Shown here: piece by piece, positions 1-11,865 of the stretch | How positions within the stretch are numbered: position 1 is the stretch's first letter | Layout of the letters: each line of letters begins with the position of its first letter | Origin: Mimachlamys varia | Taxonomy: Eukaryota > Mollusca > Bivalvia > Pectinida > Pectinidae | Direction of reading: 5' to 3' | Length of the DNA stretch: 64,000 bases | NCBI GenBank assembly: GCA_947623455.1 | Contig: OX392545.1 | Span: 20,496,001-20,560,000 of the forward strand | The notes under the pieces: generated by a model | Databases searched by the model: none | Seen by the model: only the letters and a program-made list of their open reading frames with translations | What the model was told of the DNA's origin: nothing | Translations under genes and position numbers: made by a program

Positions 1-343
1 TAGCAACGGATAAACAATTAGTGAATACCACATGTTGCCAAGACAACTCTGATATATTTTTTAATTTACAGAGATAAAGGAGAAGGCTAGATATTACGAT
101 ACGATATATTTATTTATAGAAAATATATATAGTCTTGATTATCATAACTAAAATTAAGCTTGAAGAAGGTAAGAGCTTCATAAACGTCACTGAGTGTACA
201 CGTACAAATCAACTCTTCAGTGATAAGATGGCAAATGCTGTGCGGTAGAAATCTAAAATGACCTGTCCATTCCACTTCTTTATATTTGTATTAGTTATAA
301 CCTCTTTATTATAATATGATATTCTTAAGACTCGTTATTTTTC

Positions 344-590
344 CGCCACAAAAATCTGTAAATAAAAATGCTGATATAATATTTCAAGTAATCTTCTTAA
401 ATTGTATCGCATTTTAGAGATCTTTGAAAACAAAATATAATATAAATATAAAAAACACACATTCACTAACGTTCGCCACAAAAATCTGTAAATAAAAATG
501 CTGATATAATATTTCAAGTAATCTTCTTAAATTGTATCGCATTTTAGAGATCTTTGAAAACAAAATATGAATATAAAATAAAAACACACA
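344..590. repeat. 130-bp tandem duplication
   Basis: Two head-to-tail copies begin at 344 and 474 with the same CGCCACAAAAATCTG start and run near-identically for about 120 nt, so this is a recent local duplication. It is AT-rich and carries no coding signal. Confidence 0.9.
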
Positions 591-1600
591 TTATGAATTT
601 GTAACTATTATCTATAAAGGATTGTTAGTGTAAAGAAAAATGACAAATGTTTACTGATCAATGATTTATCAAAAAACTCGATAAAACAATGCTTTAAGTT
701 AAATTATAAAATCAATTCAGTTCACGATTCATAGCCTATAATTTAAAACAGAATATACAGGAATGCAATATAATGCCCGGTCACATAAAGTGGCTCCATC
801 CAATCCCTGTGTAATTTTATGTAACTATTAACACGTATGACATTGGCGTAGCAAATCTATTTTGAAAGTATGTGCTTTGGATTAGGGTCCAAAAGCGAAG
901 CCCTGGGAAGGGAGTGTTGGATGGGGGACGAAGCCCCTTTGGAGATATCGGGTTTTAAGTTATCACAAATTAGCTCTCATATTTTAATAAACAACACCAA
1001 CTAACATTTGAAAGGAAAGGGTCAAATTGAAATACAATGATTTGTCTTATATCAAAAATTCCGTGCAAATCTAGTTCTTTGTGAATTAGTTTTTTGTATA
1101 TGACAAAAATCAATAAAAGACGGAGAAAAAAAAATGTGGCTGGAATAGAAGTGGTATGCTTAAGCATATAGTATCTATGATTGCTACTCCACTGTATGTG
1201 TATTTGGATAAATACCGTTAACTTTCCTATTTATTTTCTGTAATAACGTACACACAGGAGTCGTAAGATACAGGGCACAGCCAACGTCATTTCACTTATA
1301 TAAGACTAAAAAATCGTCGTGGCAGGTGTTCTTGGTAATATTTTGACGTCATCGGTCGCAGTTTTGACCTTTTAATTAACACTTAGTAATAAGCGCGAAA
1401 AGCCGTAAAATATCCCCTGCTGTTACACGTGTTTAAACTATTTCTATACGTATGGTTTCATGCTATCAACAAATGACCCATTTTGCTTTCGTCAATTCAT
1501 TTATGTTTGATTAACAGTTTTTCTTACCAACCCGAAGCTTTGTGATAATAGATCGGTCATATTATACATGTAGTAGCTGAGATGATGTTAATAAAACTTT
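591..1600. other. no recognisable feature
   Basis: AT-rich sequence. I see no exon with good splice sites, no known domain and no clear repeat family between the duplication and the repeat fragment at 1601. Confidence 0.5.
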
Positions 1601-1672
1601 TTGGCATGCTGTATCTATTTCTAAATTTAAAAGGTGCAGCACATACATGTATGTGTGTGTTACGCCATCTTT
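1601..1672 (+). repeat. 3' fragment of the hammerhead-bearing repeat
   Basis: Matches the 3' part of the repeat seen complete at 9757 and 24535: a GGCATRCTGTATCTATT block, then AAATTTAAAAGGTGCAGCA, a GTGTGTGTTACG block and CATCTTT. The ribozyme part is missing from this copy. Confidence 0.75.
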
Positions 1673-1689
1673 TGAGATATATATATATA

Positions 1690-2002
1690 TATTCATTACA
1701 TTTTTACCAGTGAAATATCGAAAATTAATCAATCTATAAAAGTCATATTTTTCACTTGATAGAAATATGATATTTTCCCTAGTGAAAAATATCACTTTTT
1801 TCTGATACACTGCTTACAAACGACATTTGGGAAAATCAAAACTGCCACTGTAGATTTTGCTACAAAAATGTAATAAACAGAATATCTAACAGTATCTTCA
1901 GTAATATCTAATATATTTCGCTCGTGCTGCTAATATTTTGATATTAGCCCCACTCGTGAAATATATTTGTTATTACTGAAGACACTATTAGATATCCTCT
2001 AT
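1690..2002. mobile_element. MITE-like element, 'TTTCACTAGTGAAA' family, copy 1
   Basis: Shares the order of blocks with 13380-13765: ACATTTTTACCAGTGAAATA, repeated short TTTCACT/AGTGAAA palindromes, a CTGCTTACAAACG block, GCCACTGTAGATTTT and a closing TACTGAAGA..TAGATATCCTCT. No transposase is encoded, so it is non-autonomous. Ends are approximate. Confidence 0.7.
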
Positions 2003-2652
2003 ATATTTATTTGATTTCGATAAAATGTCTGCCTGATACGAGAAAGTACGAGATAATGAGAGGTGGGGAGATTGTCAGGAGTCTGCCGACATGTATGTTA
2101 CGTAATACAGCCAGCCTTCCCCTGGCGGTTTATATCGATTTCTCAAATAAAACAAAAAATCCAGATCATCCTCGACCATGGATGGGATTTAGTGGGAATT
2201 TGATCCAGAAGTTGGTATAACTGTAAAACGTCTGCTCAAAGGTGATAAGCGTTTCCATGGCAACCGACAGATACTTAATCTGCGTGGATCGATTTTGTAT
2301 GTGAAGACTACAACAGATAACGGAAATATTGCAGGAAGTTCCTCGCGATAAAATTAATAAATGGAGGCTATGGAATCTGTGAAAAATGTCAGTGTTTATG
2401 GGTAAAATCCGTTATTTTTGGCGAGTATTATTGAAAATGGCGCACCACTGTTACGGTTTGAAATTGTCATATACTAAATATGGCACAACTTAGTTGTCAT
2501 GAATCCTACATAGATAAGCACTCGTACACAACCAGCATGACGTGCCAAAGAGTATATGAACAAATGTGACCAATGTGATTCAGATAACCATTTTTTTACG
2601 TAACTCTGCCTTTCATAAATGCCATGCTCTCATAGTTACAGAACGTAGATCG

Positions 2653-2965
2653 AGAGAAAAAAAACAGAAAACACTAAAGTGTCAACAAAATCATAATCCG
2701 AACTCAAAATCGATTAAACCAAATATTCTGGAAGATTCAGCGCCTTCTGCTTCATCGACGGCATCCGCCATATACATTTAGGTCACATCCACATAAATGC
2801 TATGTCCTCAAAGTGAAAACTAAGGCATTGTTAACAATCACAGCAATAAGGGGGTATTATGAGCATATTCGAAAATGTCCATCCTCATATCATAGAATTG
2901 TACAAGGTTACTGAATATTCCCCTATGAGACCAAGATGGCGCCCACAATACTTGCTCCCAGGCCA
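2653..2965 (+). repeat. dispersed repeat family A, copy 1
   Basis: One of 13 copies in the window of a repeat with blocks CGAACTCAAAATCGATTAAA, a GGAAGAGTAAGCGTCTTCTG-like block, a TCATCGACG..CCGCCAT block, TCACATCCA and a distal CAAGATGGCG block. In this copy the frame conserved in other copies reads SGRFSAFCFIDGIRHIHLGH. Confidence 0.8.
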
Positions 2966-3524
2966 CAAAAGTGATCAAATGATTACTGTTTAAACAAAGT
3001 ACAAATATAATCAATTTGGGTTTGATCAATCCTTGTTCTTGTTCTTTACCGCCCGCCCCTTGCATTCTGTTTAAATCTAACTTGATTTCCGTAAACTCCT
3101 CTCTGCAGTGTCAAGATCTGACAGCATGCCATAGAGGGTCACCTTTTGTATTAGCCAATCAAATAATCGCTTATATAATCTTGAATGTGCAAGTTTGTGG
3201 GCAAAATAGCTATGAATGACTTGCTGCGGATGACGGCACTTTAGACAATTTTACTAACGTGTGAAGTAAAGAGGCGACAAAGGTCACCAGAACATGACCT
3301 CGTATGGGATGTTGTAAGATCCTTGTGTAACGGAGTGAGAGTAACGATTTTAATTTTAATCAGATTGCGCCCCTTGATACTGCTGATTATCTGACGCCGG
3401 TATCCTCCGTAATTTATAATAACATGTTTGACAGCAGCAGAGCAATCCGTTCCTTTATCAAGGCACAAAAAACTGTAAACAATTACGTTACATTAAGATT
3501 ATGTTTGGAGTAAAATAAGATGTG

Positions 3525-3640
3525 AGCTCGAGTCTCCATGTAAATATTTCCTTTGTTCTTATTTTGCCTCTGGTTTAATCGATTTTGAGTTCAGATTATG
3601 GTTTTGTTGACGCTTTGGTATTCCCTATTTTTTTTTATTA
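3525..3640 (-). repeat. repeat family A, copy 2 (partial)
   Basis: Reverse-orientation copy covering the TTTAATCGATTTTGAGTTC block and the GTTTTGTTGACGCTTTGGTA end. The distal half is missing. Confidence 0.8.
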
Positions 3641-4930
3641 GTGTAATTAGATGTGGTTTAAGCATTTTTATATCAATAAGCTCTTCGGCTAGCGATTGCC
3701 GAATGCAGAATTCAGAATGTCACCGTGTCATCGTCCACTGAGTACACACTGTATGCAGACAACGACAAAGTGATTAAATGTCCAGGAAAAACTGAGGCGT
3801 GAAGATACTTGAGCTGAAATAACAGCATGGTGATTCGTACCAGGATGATAATTGGGATAAAGCATGCTAACTCTGGCAATATCTTTTAGAAAAGTAATTA
3901 TACGGTAAACATGAATTTTCATGAAAGAAGTATCTCATTAGAATGTATATTGAGAGCGGGATAAATATTGAAATTAGTAACGAAATGACTTCTTTGACCC
4001 ACATTATTATTGAGTATTATATTGATATTGGTAAGTATTCTTCAACAGTTTGTCGTGTTGACATTTCTCGTTTACTTGTGTATGTATCACCCAATCTACG
4101 CCTAATAGAGTCCATAATTACCTTTTATATTTCATAAGGTATTGTCCAATATTTAACAAAACATACCTGATTTCGAACCCACTGATAAATGAGAACATTA
4201 TTCAATTATAGATTTGTCAAAGTATACCATATACAAGTATGAAATAACGGGCTTTGTATCATGTATACACCAATAATTCAATTATTCCTCTGTTTTTTAA
4301 GTAAATTGTATAATTAAAAATAAAGATGTAAATTGAGAAAGATACCATCTCCCGTAGGTTATTGACTCATAAATATTCATGCACTTTTCATTAACCTATA
4401 TTTTAAAGTGATCTCCGAAGATTTAAGAGTTATTTGTATATAAACTATTGGGTAAGAATACAAACCAGAGTAATCTGGCAATAAAAAACCCATTGTAACT
4501 AACTCTGTCACACGCCACTGGTTTTACCCAAACAGATAAAATCAGCTTCGATGGAATCGACCAAAACAGAAGAAGAAGAAAAAGAAGATGAATCTCCCTT
4601 TCTCATTCTCCCCTGTATATATATGTAGTATGTAGATGCAGATTTCCTAAAAACTACATGAATATCTTATTAACGTCACGCCTAAACAATTATGACGTAA
4701 CGTCTTCAATCTGGATATCGCTTAATGGAAGTGTCAATGTCTTTTTCTTCTTTTTGAGCTAGATCTCATGATCGGAATCAAATAAATATTTTCAGATATG
4801 GCCAGAATTGCTGTTTACAAACAGTAGCTAATGATCACTCCAGCAACACCCGATCCTTCCCTTCCCCGCATATACAGTTCCAACATTTTAATGTTGGCTA
4901 ATAAACACTAAACTAAATGATATACTGTAT
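3641..4930. other. no recognisable feature
   Basis: AT-rich sequence with a purine-rich stretch near 4560-4590. No exon or repeat family recognised. Confidence 0.45.
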
Positions 4931-4931
4931 A

Positions 4932-5400
4932 TTTAAGGATTAACCTTTGATTTTGTTTAGTTTATTAGATCATAAATCCAATGGAGCACGAGGTAAATCG
5001 CGTAAACGCGAAGCGTTTACGTTAAATTTACGTTAAATACCGACTAACTAAACAGAATCAAAGGTTAATCCTTATATTTACAGTATTTTCCTGTAAATGG
5101 TTCATAACTTGTCTGTTCAATTTAGCCCCATCTGCAGAGAGATATTTCATTTAAAACTTACAAACGTGAAAACAGTTCAATAAATGTAACAGCACGAAGT
5201 TTGCATAAGCCGTAGCTAGCTCCGCCCATGTTAATTGTTGATGACGTCATACAATTGTGATTCGAAGGGATAATTTGCATAGCTCCGCCCACATGTACTG
5301 TTGTCGACGTCATAGAAATTTTGCACGTTCTCAAGTATAGTTATTGGAAAATAACTCTAGTTTGCAGTACAATGATTATCGAGTGATTATCAGTGTAGAC
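4932..5400. mobile_element. palindrome-plus-tail element, copy 1
   Basis: The first 147 nt (4932-5078) fold back: AAGGATTAACCTTTGATT at the left is answered by AATCAAAGGTTAATCCTT at the right. A non-palindromic tail of about 320 nt follows with two related modules, each holding TTTGCAT, CTCCGCCC and GACGTCAT (5199-5250 and 5273-5313). Related copies lie at 5821-6210 and 38455-39340. No protein is encoded. Mobility is inferred from the repeated copies. Confidence 0.75.
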
Positions 5401-5427
5401 TGTAAATATTCAACATTATTTTATTTA

Positions 5428-5760
5428 TTTAAGGATTAACTTCAATCATTTTTTATGTTATGGAGGTATACTCTAAATAAACCGTGAAGCGTTTTATGAT
5501 GAGAGTACACTCCGGTCTTTTTGTGTTATAATATAACCCCTTAACATAAAAAAATATATTCAAGTTAATCCTTATAATTTAATCTATACCCTGCAAAAAT
5601 TCGTTTTATTGATGGACTCTTTTTTCGTACACATTATTTCGCTGCTGCATCAGCCAATCAAAAGCGACGTTATACACGGCGACGTCATTTTATACGTTAT
5701 AGGCTGATACCATATTTTTTAAGCCAATGAAAATACTTGTTACAAACAAGATTGCATTTT
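5428..5760. mobile_element. palindrome-plus-tail element, second subfamily, copy 1
   Basis: A foldback (5428-5580, AAGGATTAACTTCAA against TTCAAGTTAATCCTT) is followed by a tail of about 180 nt carrying CAGCCAATCAAAA (a CCAAT box), GCGACGTTATA and GCGACGTCATTTT. The same arrangement recurs at 61217-61555. No coding sequence seen. Confidence 0.75.
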
Positions 5761-5820
5761 ATAATTATAGTGCTATAGCATACTAATGATAAATTGTATA
5801 TCATATAATTATTATATTAT

Positions 5821-6210
5821 TTAAGGATTAACCTTTGATTTTGTTTAGTTTATTAGATCATAAATCCAATGGAGCACGAGGTAAATTGCGTAAACGCGAA
5901 ACTTTTCTGTTCAATTTAGCCCCATCTGCAGATATACATTTCATTTCAAAACTTACAAACGGGAAAACAGTTCAATAAATGTAACAGCAGGAAGTTTGCA
6001 TAAGCCGTAGCTAGCTCCGCCCAAGTCATTTGTTAATGATGTCATACAATTGTGATTCGAACAGGGTTAATTTGCATAACTCCGCCCACATGTATTGTTG
6101 TCGACGTCATAGAAATTTTGCACGTTCTCAAGTATAGCTATTGGAAAATAACTCTAGTTTGCAGTACACTGGTTATCGAGTGAATATCGGTGTAGACGGT
6201 AAATATAATA
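5821..6210. mobile_element. palindrome-plus-tail element, copy 2 (palindrome half lost)
   Basis: Starts with the same AAGGATTAACCTTTGATT arm as 4932, but most of the right arm is deleted so the tail joins directly. The tail keeps CTCCGCCC twice (near 6014 and 6080), ATGATGTCAT, TAATTTGCATAAC and TCGACGTCATAG. With the two preceding elements it makes a cluster of related insertions over 1.3 kb. Confidence 0.75.
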
Positions 6211-7215
6211 TAATAATGAGAATGTTTACTATTGGCAATTTATCATAATTGCATAAAGCTGTTACATTGTAGCTAGCTTCATGCAATATGGCTGTAACAG
6301 CTGACTTTCAAAACACTGCTGGGATAAAATTGTAAGGGTTGCGTATGTAATGATAAATACTTTGGAGCTATCATGGTATGTAATGAGATCGATCAAATAT
6401 TTACATAAAACATATAGGCACTCACAAACCATATCACTTTTAATTACAATGCATGTAATTTCAGAACGAATTTTAATCATTCATTGGTGCCAATTTACGA
6501 CAGTTTTACCAAATCAAATGAAGTGTGACCGTTTTATTGCTTGCCGATCTGTTAGGTTTATAACCCGTGATGACACAAGCTATTTACATAATCCTTTTAC
6601 AAGACCATGCAGCAAAACACAAATAATTTATAGCACAACAGAATAGAGTGCCCTATATATGATTCACCACCTCTATCACAACCATTAACACTGAAAAGGG
6701 TATCATGTTCCGAATGGCATATCACACAACCAATCAGAACAGTCCATTCTTTTGAATATATTTCATGCATTTTTTTATAAGATAAAAGGCTAAAATATCT
6801 GACTTCGCGAAGTTGATGTATGGCTAAAACGTTTTAGTGATACATTTGATAGAACTTCTGTAGTAACACTTTAAAACTGTAGACATCAAATTCTTTAGGA
6901 CGAAAGCATGCTATATATTGACAGGGATTTCACGCCAAATCATTAGTTAATAGAGCCGGCACGGTGAAACAGATCTCGTTTATGAGCCTCAACAAACACA
7001 GAATTGATCTTTTTATTCAGTTTGAGGTTTTGCTGTTATGCAGAAATAACAAACTTTTGTTGTTTTTAGACTGTGAACATTCAGCAATGTAGGCTGCCAC
7101 ATTTGACAAACAGAACTATTCTTTCTGCGAATAAACACAAGCTACATTGTATTGTATGGCAACATTTAAGAATGTTATTTGCTATATGTAGTTGCATGCG
7201 GAAACTTTTAAAATA
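6211..7215. other. no recognisable feature
   Basis: AT-rich sequence. Short open frames here show no family resemblance and lack good splice sites. Confidence 0.45.
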
Positions 7216-7219
7216 GAAG

Positions 7220-7255
7220 CATGTTTAATTCATTATTTGGCTCGACTGTATGATT
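7220..7255 (+). repeat. short fragment of the hammerhead-bearing repeat
   Basis: TTTAATTCATTATTTGGCTC followed by GACTGTATG matches the segment just 3' of the hammerhead in the copy at 36640, which also has TTGGCTCGACTGTAT. Too short to date or orient further. Confidence 0.45.
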
Positions 7256-7596
7256 TTGTAGAATCCTTTAATTATATGCCTTCAAAATGGCCAGTTTCAA
7301 CCCCAAAACGTACAACAGACGATATGTTTACATTGTATTATGAAAAAACGTGTTTAAGTAATGTCATTAATTTTTGTATATCCCAAACAAACAGTTAAAT
7401 TCATTTGAAAGGTGATACTTTCGTACTTCATGAATTCCAGATGACGGGTATACAATCTAATTGAAAATGCTCCATAACGCCGGATATGACCCTTAACGAC
7501 CATTCGAAAGTCTTTTTGTCCTTGTTACATAGTTCCATACAATAAGACATGTGTTAATATGTGTTATTGGTAGGTGTTATAATGACGTAATACAAG

Positions 7597-7965
7597 TTTT
7601 TCAAAAAATAAGAGAATACCGAAGCGTCAGAAAAACTATAATCCCCACTCAAAATTGACTAAACTAGGGACAAAATATGATCAAAGGAGAAATTTACACG
7701 GAGAGACTTGTAGAAGTACAAGAGAAAAACGCTAGGTGTTCCGGAAGAGTAAGCGTTTTCTGGTTTATTGACGACACCCGCCATGTAAATATTTGTCACA
7801 TCCAAACCGAGTCATCAATCTCAAATAAAAAAAAGTAAGCACATTAAATAGTATATTCAAAAATGTCCATCTTCATACAGGTATCACACACAGCTTCAAA
7901 ATATTTTGTCACGAGACAAAGATGGCGTCCATAAAACTTGATCATAGTTCTGATCAACCTACATC
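7597..7965 (+). repeat. repeat family A, copy 3
   Basis: Near full-length copy, from AATAAGAGAATACCGAAGCG to the distal AAAGATGGCGTCC block. A frame through its middle stays open: ERLVEVQEKNARCSGRVSV continuing FWFIDDTRHVNICHIQ. Confidence 0.85.
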
Positions 7966-9215
7966 ACAGTCATGTCGGGCATTAAAACGTCAGAACGCTC
8001 GTATCACACACACAGGTATGGGGACACGTGGAGGTATTAACAAGGTGACAATGGCCCAGCAGGTAACGCCTGATAAGGCAGCCCCCGACAAGCCTTCCCA
8101 CTTTATCACTGTATTAACTGATGGCATAAACTGTACATCAAATTATTATAAAGCACATCAGAGTGACTCACCCCGGGTAGAGAGGTCGCTTTACCAATTG
8201 TCCCAAGTACAAATATTCGTTGGATGTGCTGATTAAAGAGCTTATCGCTAGCTCTGGAATTCTGACAGAGGAACTTATTATTGGATCTCTGACAACCAGC
8301 GGGTAGTAAAATCTCATATTCAAATATAAATAATCCAAATACCTCGGCCAGACATATAATACCATGGCCAGTGTGTGAATAAACTTTGATCGCTTGTAAG
8401 ATATCTAGATCAAATTGAATCAGCTTCTATAATATACATGTGAAAGTTGGACTGAATGTATGGAATTAGATGTACATGATTGTGTATATTATCTGAATAT
8501 CTTGTAAAATCTGTTGGCAGATTAGTTTTGCTATGTGTGTATAATTAATATGTTCCTTTTTTTGGTAAATAATGTCATATTTTGTTATATCAAGTTTTTA
8601 TTTGTTTAGTCGTCTCATTTATTGGCGATTTTCTAATTTTGATTTTTTTTTTCGAATGGTACTTTTTCATGTTGCTGTATAGTTTCATATAAACTTAAGA
8701 ATTTAAGTTGGGCTAAATTCAAGATTGCATCAAAATTCGAGAAAAATAACAACTCGTTAAACAATTATATGATGGTTATATTATCTAAGCTTAACACTTA
8801 TTTTGTGATTAGCGAAATTGAAACCCTGGGAATAGTTCCAGAGAGATAATCACGAAATTTAAACCCAAGCAATGGAACAACTATACAGTATTTGTATAAC
8901 CTACCAACAGAAACACGTATTATAACGTATACCCCAGTGTTCGCCATTGCGAAGAAAATTAATTAACAGATGCATAAATGGAAAAAAAATGAAAACAAAA
9001 TTGTCAAGAATAACCATAGCATAAACAAAACCTTAGTGACATTGCAATTTGATAGAAATGTCTTTGCGATGGAGTTACTGCAAGATGTTGTGTTTGATTA
9101 ATTCTATATCATACATGTAGGATAAACCCATATACTAATTGTCTGTTCCTAATTCAACGAATGTGTTTGGTAAGAATGTCAGTATGTTGATCACAGTTCT
9201 ATCTGCCAGACAAGG
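7966..9215. other. no recognisable feature
   Basis: An open frame starting in the family A end (7922) runs to about 8236 but resembles no protein I know. The rest is AT-rich. Confidence 0.4.
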
Positions 9216-9217
9216 AA

Positions 9218-9450
9218 TAAAATAAGAGAATACTGAAGCGTCAACATAATCATAATCCAAACTCAAAATCGATCAAACCAGGGGCAAAAATTGAACAAAG
9301 GAAAGATGTACATGGAGACCCTTGCAAAAGTACACGAGAATAAGACCAGGTGTTCCGGAAGAGTAAGCGTCTTCTGCTTCATCGACGACACCCGCCATGT
9401 AAATCTTTGTCACATCCAAGTGACGTTATTAACAACAGCCATGACGTTCA
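9218..9450 (+). repeat. repeat family A, copy 4
   Basis: Well-preserved copy. The conserved frame reads METLAKVHENKTRCSGRVSV then FCFIDDTRHVNLCHIQV with no stop in this segment. Confidence 0.85.
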
Positions 9451-9517
9451 TAACTTACACCTGGAGCTAGCAATGTAGTCGTATGCCAGTCATGTACTTT
9501 ACCAAAATGAACAAAAC

Positions 9518-9665
9518 AAAATAAGAGCATACCAAAATGTCAAAAAAACATAACCCGAACTTAAAATCACTTAACTAGGCGAAAAAATATGAACATAAGA
9601 GAGATTTATATGGAGATAATTGCGAAACGCAGGAAATTAAGACCAGGTGTCCCAAGAGAGTATAT
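9518..9665 (+). repeat. repeat family A, copy 5 (partial)
   Basis: Begins AAATAAGAGCATACC and runs to ACCAGGTGTCCCAAGAGAGT, then stops just before the hammerhead-bearing repeat at about 9757. Confidence 0.8.
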
Positions 9666-9756
9666 GAGACACCGAAATATCTGTCAATTCAAATTTCTTT
9701 GTTTTATTTGGAGTCGTACAAAGTATCAACCAATATAATAGAGTAGAAGCTTTTGA

Positions 9757-10073
9757 ATAGTACACGGTCCATAACATACACATTTTCGAAGTACATGATT
9801 TGAAATTATACAGAACAAGTTTAAAATTTACTTCTAAATTCATAAATTAAAGGGGTTTTAGGAACCTGACCATTCTGCTTCTACATAAGTTTAGAAATTT
9901 TGGATTCCAACTTTTTGTTCCCGAGCATCACTGACGAGTCCTAGTAGGACAGTTCGAGTTGTATGGTGCAGTTTAATTTTATTTTCGGCATACTGTATCT
10001 ATTACTAAATTTAAAAGGTACAGCGTAAATGTGTGTTACGTCAACATATGTGTGTGTTACGTCATCTTTAAAT
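9757..10073 (+). mobile_element. hammerhead-bearing repeat (retrozyme-like), copy A
   Basis: About 315 nt shared in order with 24535-24815: ACACGGTCCATAACATACAC, ATTTACTTCTAAATT, an AACCTGACC..TTCTGCTTCTACAT block, TTTTGGATTCC, the hammerhead segment, then the TCGGCATACTGTATCTATTA and GTGTGTTACGTCATCTTT blocks. No protein is encoded. The 3' part has an extra repeat of the TGTGTTACGTCA block. Confidence 0.75.
9926..9980 (+). ncRNA. degenerate type I hammerhead ribozyme motif, copy A
   Basis: AUCA (9927-9930) is the stem I strand, then CUGACGA (9931-9937), which fits the hammerhead consensus CUGANGA. Stem II is GUCC, loop UAGUA, GGAC. The GAAA box that should follow is replaced by AGUUCGAG, so this copy should not cleave. 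A GCAGUUUAAU segment marks the former stem III / cleavage-site side. Confidence 0.6.
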
Positions 10074-10155
10074 CAACGGCACTTGTCCGTGGTTGCTTAT
10101 CATGTATTGCGAAGAATGAAATTCACTGCAACATATGCCTGTGATACTTTCTAAG

Positions 10156-10420
10156 TCTGGGCCCGTATACATGAAACCGTTATCGTGCTAAGGCAGGGAT
10201 TCTGTGCTGACGCCAGCTCTCTTGAAACTCATATCAACGATCAAAATGTCATTTGTAGGTATTGAAATATTGAAAACAGTATTCAACATCTTGGATCTTC
10301 ACTTGTTTTACCAATACCTTGACAGAATAAGAGCTTTTAAATAAGCCGGAATCAGAAATAAGGCTTGAGTACACAATCCATGCTTGAGCATTAGGAGGGT
10401 TTCATAAATACGGGCCCAGA
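10156..10420. mobile_element. 265-bp MITE with GGGCCCGTAT terminal inverted repeats
   Basis: Left end TCTGGGCCCGTATACATGAA and right end TTCATAAATACGGGCCCAGA are inverted repeats over about 20 nt with few mismatches. The interior is non-coding. A fragment of a similar end lies near 29452-29475. Confidence 0.8.
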
Positions 10421-11599
10421 TCTAGTTTCAGTGGTAAACAATGTATTTGTTTTACAAGCAACATGCTGTAACATTGACCACTTTAAAGCGCTTTAAGTAT
10501 AATTATATGTTATTCATACAATTAACATACATTGACCAATATACCATTCTGAAGAATTTCCAGGGGTTGCCTAGGCAGGGGATAACTAGTTTGACCTTTG
10601 CCACTTGGCTAATATATCTCTATGTGTGTATGGATGAGTGTGTGCTGAAGATGTATTGTGTTCTGTTGGCTGTGTGACTGTTTTTCCAACGACAGCTTTA
10701 TAGTGCCACCTCATTTGAATGTTACATTACAAATATTGTAACGTCCACTCCGACTATTTTACATGTAACCTTCACTTTGGTTGTTTGGGAGTGATAAAAT
10801 GCTTGCTCTCTCTCTATATTTTTTCTGTGAATAACATAGCAGACGAATACTCTAAACGTATGTGGTGTACAGTTCTGATTAAACTGAAGAAATAAGAAAA
10901 GGTATTCTTATTTATCAATAAGTTCATATTGGACACATCGTTAAAATGCTAAACATGGAGTTATCCTCCCCTTAGGAAGTGATACCCGCGTAGACTGTTA
11001 GATATAGTCAATTAATATCATGCTTCATTTATCCTGTGACATACTTTCCGTGTGTCCCTATTCAGACAACCAAGTAACAATCTAATTCAATTTAATTTGA
11101 TAGCTCATGTCATATTGATGTTGTTTAGATAATTATGAAAAACCAGTAAATGATGCCAAGCGGAACAACCGCCGTACGCTTGCACTACGCGATTGTCATG
11201 TAATCGACCGATGATACAAAACCATTAAGTCTGCCTTGTTATTAGCGAGTGAACAAATATTTGCAGTATTTTTTAAAACTCACTGTCAATATATCGGCAA
11301 TGTATCAACAGAAACATAACGTTCTGGCTACATCGTCTGATAGTAAATGTTTACATAATTTTGGTTCCTCAAGTGTGTTAGGATTAGTCGTTATAATAAC
11401 GGGGACATAACGGCCCACCTTACGTTAAACACACATACCGGGTACGATGTATAAAAATCACATCCACTAGATTCTTAGTCCGGAATATATCATCTTGATA
11501 TCATTAAAATAATAATTTTATTGTTGCAATAATAATTCTAATATCACTTTATTTTCTCGTTTTTATTTTTAACATACAACTTCACTGTAAGCAGCCTCG
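10421..11599. other. no recognisable feature
   Basis: AT-rich. An open frame at 10441-10677 has no recognisable domain and no splice support. Confidence 0.45.
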
Positions 11600-11865
11600 A
11601 ATAAAAGTGAAAATAACGAAGCGTCAACAAAACCATATTCGGAACTCAAACTTGATTAAACTAAAGGCAAAATATGAACAAAGGAAAAATTTACATGGGG
11701 ACCTTGTAAAGGTATAACAGAATAAGACCAGATGTTCCGTTAGAGTAAGCGTCTTCTGCATCATCGACGACACAAGCCATGTAAATCTTGGTCACATCCA
11801 AGTGAATATCAATCCTCAAAATGAGAACCGAAAATCATTGCTAATCACAACAAGTACACACACTA
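11600..11865 (+). repeat. repeat family A, copy 6
   Basis: Contains GAAGCGTCAACAAAACCATA, the GTAAGCGTCTTCTGCATCAT block and GGTCACATCCAAGTGAAT. A one-base deletion and an in-frame stop break the conserved frame upstream, while RVSVFCIIDDTSHVNLGHIQ stays open. Confidence 0.85.

Noticed and set aside
7922..8236. A 104-residue protein starting at ATG 7922
   Set aside because: The start lies in the conserved AAGATGGCG end of repeat family A. The remainder has no recognised domain or splice context.
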